NCBI GenBank assembly: GCA_028284865.1
Contig: JANQQV010000006.1
Location: forward strand, 62,001-126,000
Reading direction: 5' to 3'
Source of the DNA: Rhodothermales bacterium
GTDB lineage: Bacteria > Bacteroidota > Rhodothermia > Rhodothermales > UBA10348
Length of the DNA: 64,000 nt
Position numbers and translations under genes: made by a program
Notes under the pieces: model-generated
Database searches by the model: none
What the model saw: only the letters and a program-made list of their open reading frames with translations
What the model was told of the DNA's origin: nothing
In this document: one piece after another, positions 61,801-64,000 of the stretch
Layout: every line of letters starts with the position of its first letter
Position numbering within the stretch: position 1 is the first letter of the stretch

Positions 61801-64000
61801 CCTGCCAGTCTTCCATCATGGCCTCAATGCTCCAGTCGTCATCTTGCGACGCCGTGATGGACAACTCGCGCGACGTGGCCTCAACCTTCACGGTCAGATC
61901 CGACATTTCGTTTGCTCCCCATACCGAAGGGTCGCCGTCCACAGCAAGATCCAGTCGTTCGATTTGGGCGCCATCCCAAAGCAGCTCGATGGTCCCCGAT
62001 CCCGACAGGCTGGAGGCTGGCTCGAATCCATCGATGATCCTGCTCACATCAAGCTCCCGCCAGGTCCAATCCTCTGATGTGAGACGAATCCCGTCGCCGC
62101 GCGACCTGATGTCCATACCAGCCGACATGGCTGCGCCGTCAGAGGGCAAAAGCGACCAGTCCATGCTGCCCCGTCCAGCATTCCAACGCAGGGTGCTGCT
62201 CAAACTGTCGAGGCGGACATCTTCCCACCGCATTTGTGAAAACGCCAGATTCCAGCGACCAGAACCGGTTCGCCAGTCTTCCAGAGATGCGGCCCCCTCG
62301 ACGGTCGCAGAAATACGTGACGGAGGGATAGACATCGGATCATCCTGCAACAGCGTGGCGAACGCAACGCCTGACGCCCTCAGGCTGGTGGCCTCCATGC
62401 GAAGAATCTCATCCAGGTTGATCCGTCCCTCAGCCAATACATCCCCGCCCGCCATGCGCCCGTCCAGCGACCATTGTGCCTGACCATCTGCTGCGCTGAC
62501 TTCAAGTCGTGCATCCACGGTAGCCGCACCCACGCGGGACTCCGCCAGGTTGACAGAAAGCGCCGCATTCATATCCGCGAGGGATGACCCCGATGCATCA
62601 CCAGAAAAAGAGAGCGTCGCATCGCTCGAAAGGTCTGGCGCATCGGCCCATCGCTGAATGTCCAAGCCCGTCACGCTACCATCGAACCGGGTAGAAGGAG
62701 TCGCATCGAGCCAGCGACCAGTAATCTCAGCCTGAAGCGTCGCACCTTGCGCGCTGCCCCGGATGGAGCCTTCTGCTTCACCGTCTGTGAGGGCCACCTC
62801 GATACTCGCCGCTCCCACTTTCATCTCTTCCAGCTTGAAGGCTTCTGACACGGCCCGAAGTGAACCGCTCAGCGAGTCGGAGGATGGACCTCGCAGATTC
62901 ACGTCAATCGAAGCGGCCAAAGGAGATGTAGACGGCACGAGGGATGTGATGCGATCCACATCCAGCGCCTCCAGGCGCACCGACCCTTCAAGCGCAGCAC
63001 CGCCCGAGGCTTCCTCCCAGCGAAGATCTGCAGCCAATGATCCTCCCCTTCTGACCGCCACGTTAGCATCCAGATGGGTCGCTGTCCCCGTTTGGTCGAA
63101 GCGAAGCTGACCTTCAATTACCGCATCGGGGTTCAGGCCGGGAATGAATGAAGCCACATCGGCAAGCGAAAAGGGAGCGGCAAGGATCCAAAGCGATGTG
63201 GAATCCGACAGTCCGATGGGGGCTGAGGCCGACTCGGAATCCAATCCCGCGCTCAACTCCGTTTCCGCTCCCGTGAATGCGAATTGCGGTAGCCGCGCCA
63301 AGTCCAAATGGCCGCGACCGCTCAGTTGGCTCCGTTCCGACTGCAAGAGCAACGAATCCAGGCGAACCTGATCCCCTGAATAGCCGGCCATCACTTCCAA
63401 AAGCACCGAATCCTGGCGAGCCGGGGCCTGGAAAAGGGCACTCAGATTCAATCGCCCAACGTCCACGCTTCCATCCGCCTGCGAGCTGAAAGCGTCCATA
63501 CCGAACGAGACATTTCGTACGTCGAGCACAGAGTCGCCTCGGGCTGACCAGAAGGCGGCGCTTCCTGTGGCATCTCGTATCGACAACGTGTCCAGGATGA
63601 CGCTCCAGGTGCTTTCTTCCTCCGAGGGAGCAAGTAGGCCCGACCAATCCCATGTGCTGTCTGCGTTCTGTCGCGCCCGCGCGGTCACGGCGTGAAGATG
63701 GACGGCTTCGAGTTCAAGCCGAGACGAGAGCAGGGGCCAAAGGCGGTAGTCCGCGCGGGCGCGACCCACCAACAGAAGCGCTTCTCCCGTTGAGTCGGTC
63801 AAGGCGATGTCCTCGGCCGACAATCCGGAAAGCAGGTTGCCTTCCAGCCGGCCGATCTGAAGCTGCGCTCCCTGGAGGAGACCCGAGACGCGTGACTCGA
63901 CCACCTGACGCACCTGATCTCGACCGAATTGCGTGTTGGTCGCTCCGAAGACGACCCCGAATACCAGAAGCAGGATCATCCACAACACGTGTGGCCACCG
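58886..64000 (-). CDS. TamB-like translocation/assembly module protein (DUF490), 5' end beyond window
   Basis: 1700+ aa, N-terminal TM, beta-helical repeats, C-terminal TamB region (DIVSYIATGRPASE...LTAGKYLTPRLFVGVTQPF...LEYKVFEYLLLQLLAD); frame stays open to the window edge (RWPHVLWMILLL). Confidence 0.87.
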   Translation of the reverse strand, partial: RWPHVLWMILLLVFGVVFGATNTQFGRDQVRQVVESRVSGLLQGAQLQIGRLEGNLLSGLSAEDIALTDSTGEALLLVGRARADYRLWPLLSSRLELEAVHLHAVTARARQNADSTWDWSGLLAPSEEESTWSVILDTLSIRDATGSAAFWSARGDSVLDVRNVSFGMDAFSSQADGSVDVGRLNLSALFQAPARQDSVLLEVMAGYSGDQVRLDSLLLQSERSQLSGRGHLDLARLPQFAFTGAETELSAGLDSESASAPIGLSDSTSLWILAAPFSLADVASFIPGLNPDAVIEGQLRFDQTGTATHLDANVAVRRGGSLAADLRWEEASGGAALEGSVRLEALDVDRITSLVPSTSPLAASIDVNLRGPSSDSLSGSLRAVSEAFKLEEMKVGAASIEVALTDGEAEGSIRGSAQGATLQAEITGRWLDATPSTRFDGSVTGLDIQRWADAPDLSSDATLSFSGDASGSSLADMNAALSVNLAESRVGAATVDARLEVSAADGQAQWSLDGRMAGGDVLAEGRINLDEILRMEATSLRASGVAFATLLQDDPMSIPPSRISATVEGAASLEDWRTGSGRWNLAFSQMRWEDVRLDSLSSTLRWNAGRGSMDWSLLPSDGAAMSAGMDIRSRGDGIRLTSEDWTWRELDVSRIIDGFEPASSLSGSGTIELLWDGAQIERLDLAVDGDPSVWGANEMSDLTVKVEATSRELSITASQDDDWSIEAMMEDWQEARSRVDLEAQFSNLDPLAFIGSSDEGTALNGSARATATLLSGFPSTGSFEASLDPSTLRNEALARAQMTGALADSTITAQVRLDMEVGGLGGSLTARPFDALPTFSSTGSITSLDVLPLLGRRDLESDVNLAWDVSGESFDPMTANWRVTIEGQPSRLDALTLDTFDLDATWDGSVIDVFDFSSRYNTGSVQINGPLNVDPDRSDRYSDLRATWYIGDLSPFQELVGLERLASRSGTIDVQVFGPSTGLDAEFLVSLSDLEIDDWHLSSLESAAWMTLDDEFLPASTTANLDLGYIALPTLGVRTSSLQIDQRGEFFFVDGDLMVDTGNKLSLSSQVNPFVDRPWLALMEFDLLLGGEAFALTRPASIVLADGWQVNRLEMAAENQHLSMTGGMNDSTGYRLQVGVDAFDIAPVGQLSGYPDLEGLLNGQVLITGQAENPLIDSRIDLLLKGDAADLARIQADVQSFPQGLRVDASVTATGSQPITAEGFLPVFASLGGNPDEIADRSADLDLTIRTEDGSIAWIAPFLDATVVTDIDGRVTADIEVGGSIDDPYLEGFLNLDEARFRLPEYGVTYRMNAFRSSLEGVTITLEEATVRSGDGDMDITGSIDFASLTNSSFDLKAELDRFRAVRNDELHTTISGDLALTGRTTRPDLTGSLTTANTSFWITDTAGGDISPVELTFDDEVMLAQNFGYRPVVADTLADAIWLGLSMDLSIGLERDTWIRQRVNPEMAIELSGRVDVEKERGEEDLNLFRSIEVVPDRSRIKQFGRDFRIREGVASFNGPIEEMVLQVEAEYEVPSRLNPGQPEAVITLRLDGRLDDLAFDLSSDPAMENTDIVSYIATGRPASESLQFSDGDFNNEVLVGVAASQLAGLVEGIASQSLGLDVVDIEQDGLKGTRLTAGKYLTPRLFVGVTQPFAYSSGSTVVVDDERELTLEYKVFEYLLLQLLADASDSPVRVNLAGRYSY

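Noticed and set aside
61305-62483. 392-aa plus-strand ORF
   Set aside because: Ser/Arg/Pro-rich antisense shadow of the TamB-like gene

Overview
This 64 kb, GC-rich window is a mostly housekeeping bacterial chromosome segment. A Rhodothermia/Bacteroidota-like host is inferred from gene order and a T9SS-type sorting domain. The left ~10 kb (minus strand) is a dcw cell-wall/division cluster: partial murG, ftsW, murD, mraY, murE, ftsI (two PASTA-like repeats), ftsL, rsmH, mraZ. It is followed by pyrG, envelope glycosyltransferases, gyrB, a CBS protein, hflX, a BatA-like protein and uvrA. The middle carries an envelope/glycan block (glycosyltransferases, an HTTM-like membrane protein with a small partner, an RND/MMPL transporter), then an M48 lipoprotein protease, recF, murQ, mfd and a WYL regulator. 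To the right is the origin-type cluster rsmG-mnmG-mnmE-yidC-rnpA-rpmH (minus strand), a tRNA-Val(TAC), a PfkB/Rossmann/sialidase gene set, a BlaI/M56-TonB pair, galM, a T9SS-sorted beta-propeller and a very large TamB-like protein that runs off the right edge. The strongest non-coding signals are: two perfect parS-type palindromes (TGTTTCACGTGAAACA) between rsmG and mnmG; phased TGGGG repeats (MraZ-box type) just downstream of a sigma70-like promoter at the head of the dcw cluster, with a perfect DnaA-box 9-mer nearby; and a BlaI-type operator upstream of blaI. The most unusual coding signals are a ~119-residue histone-H1-like basic tail on FtsL, an M56-TonB fusion sensor, the HTTM pair, and a short discoidin-like ORF not in the supplied track. 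I see no CRISPR array, rRNA, transposase or clear mobile element. No obviously unprecedented multi-gene system is evident.
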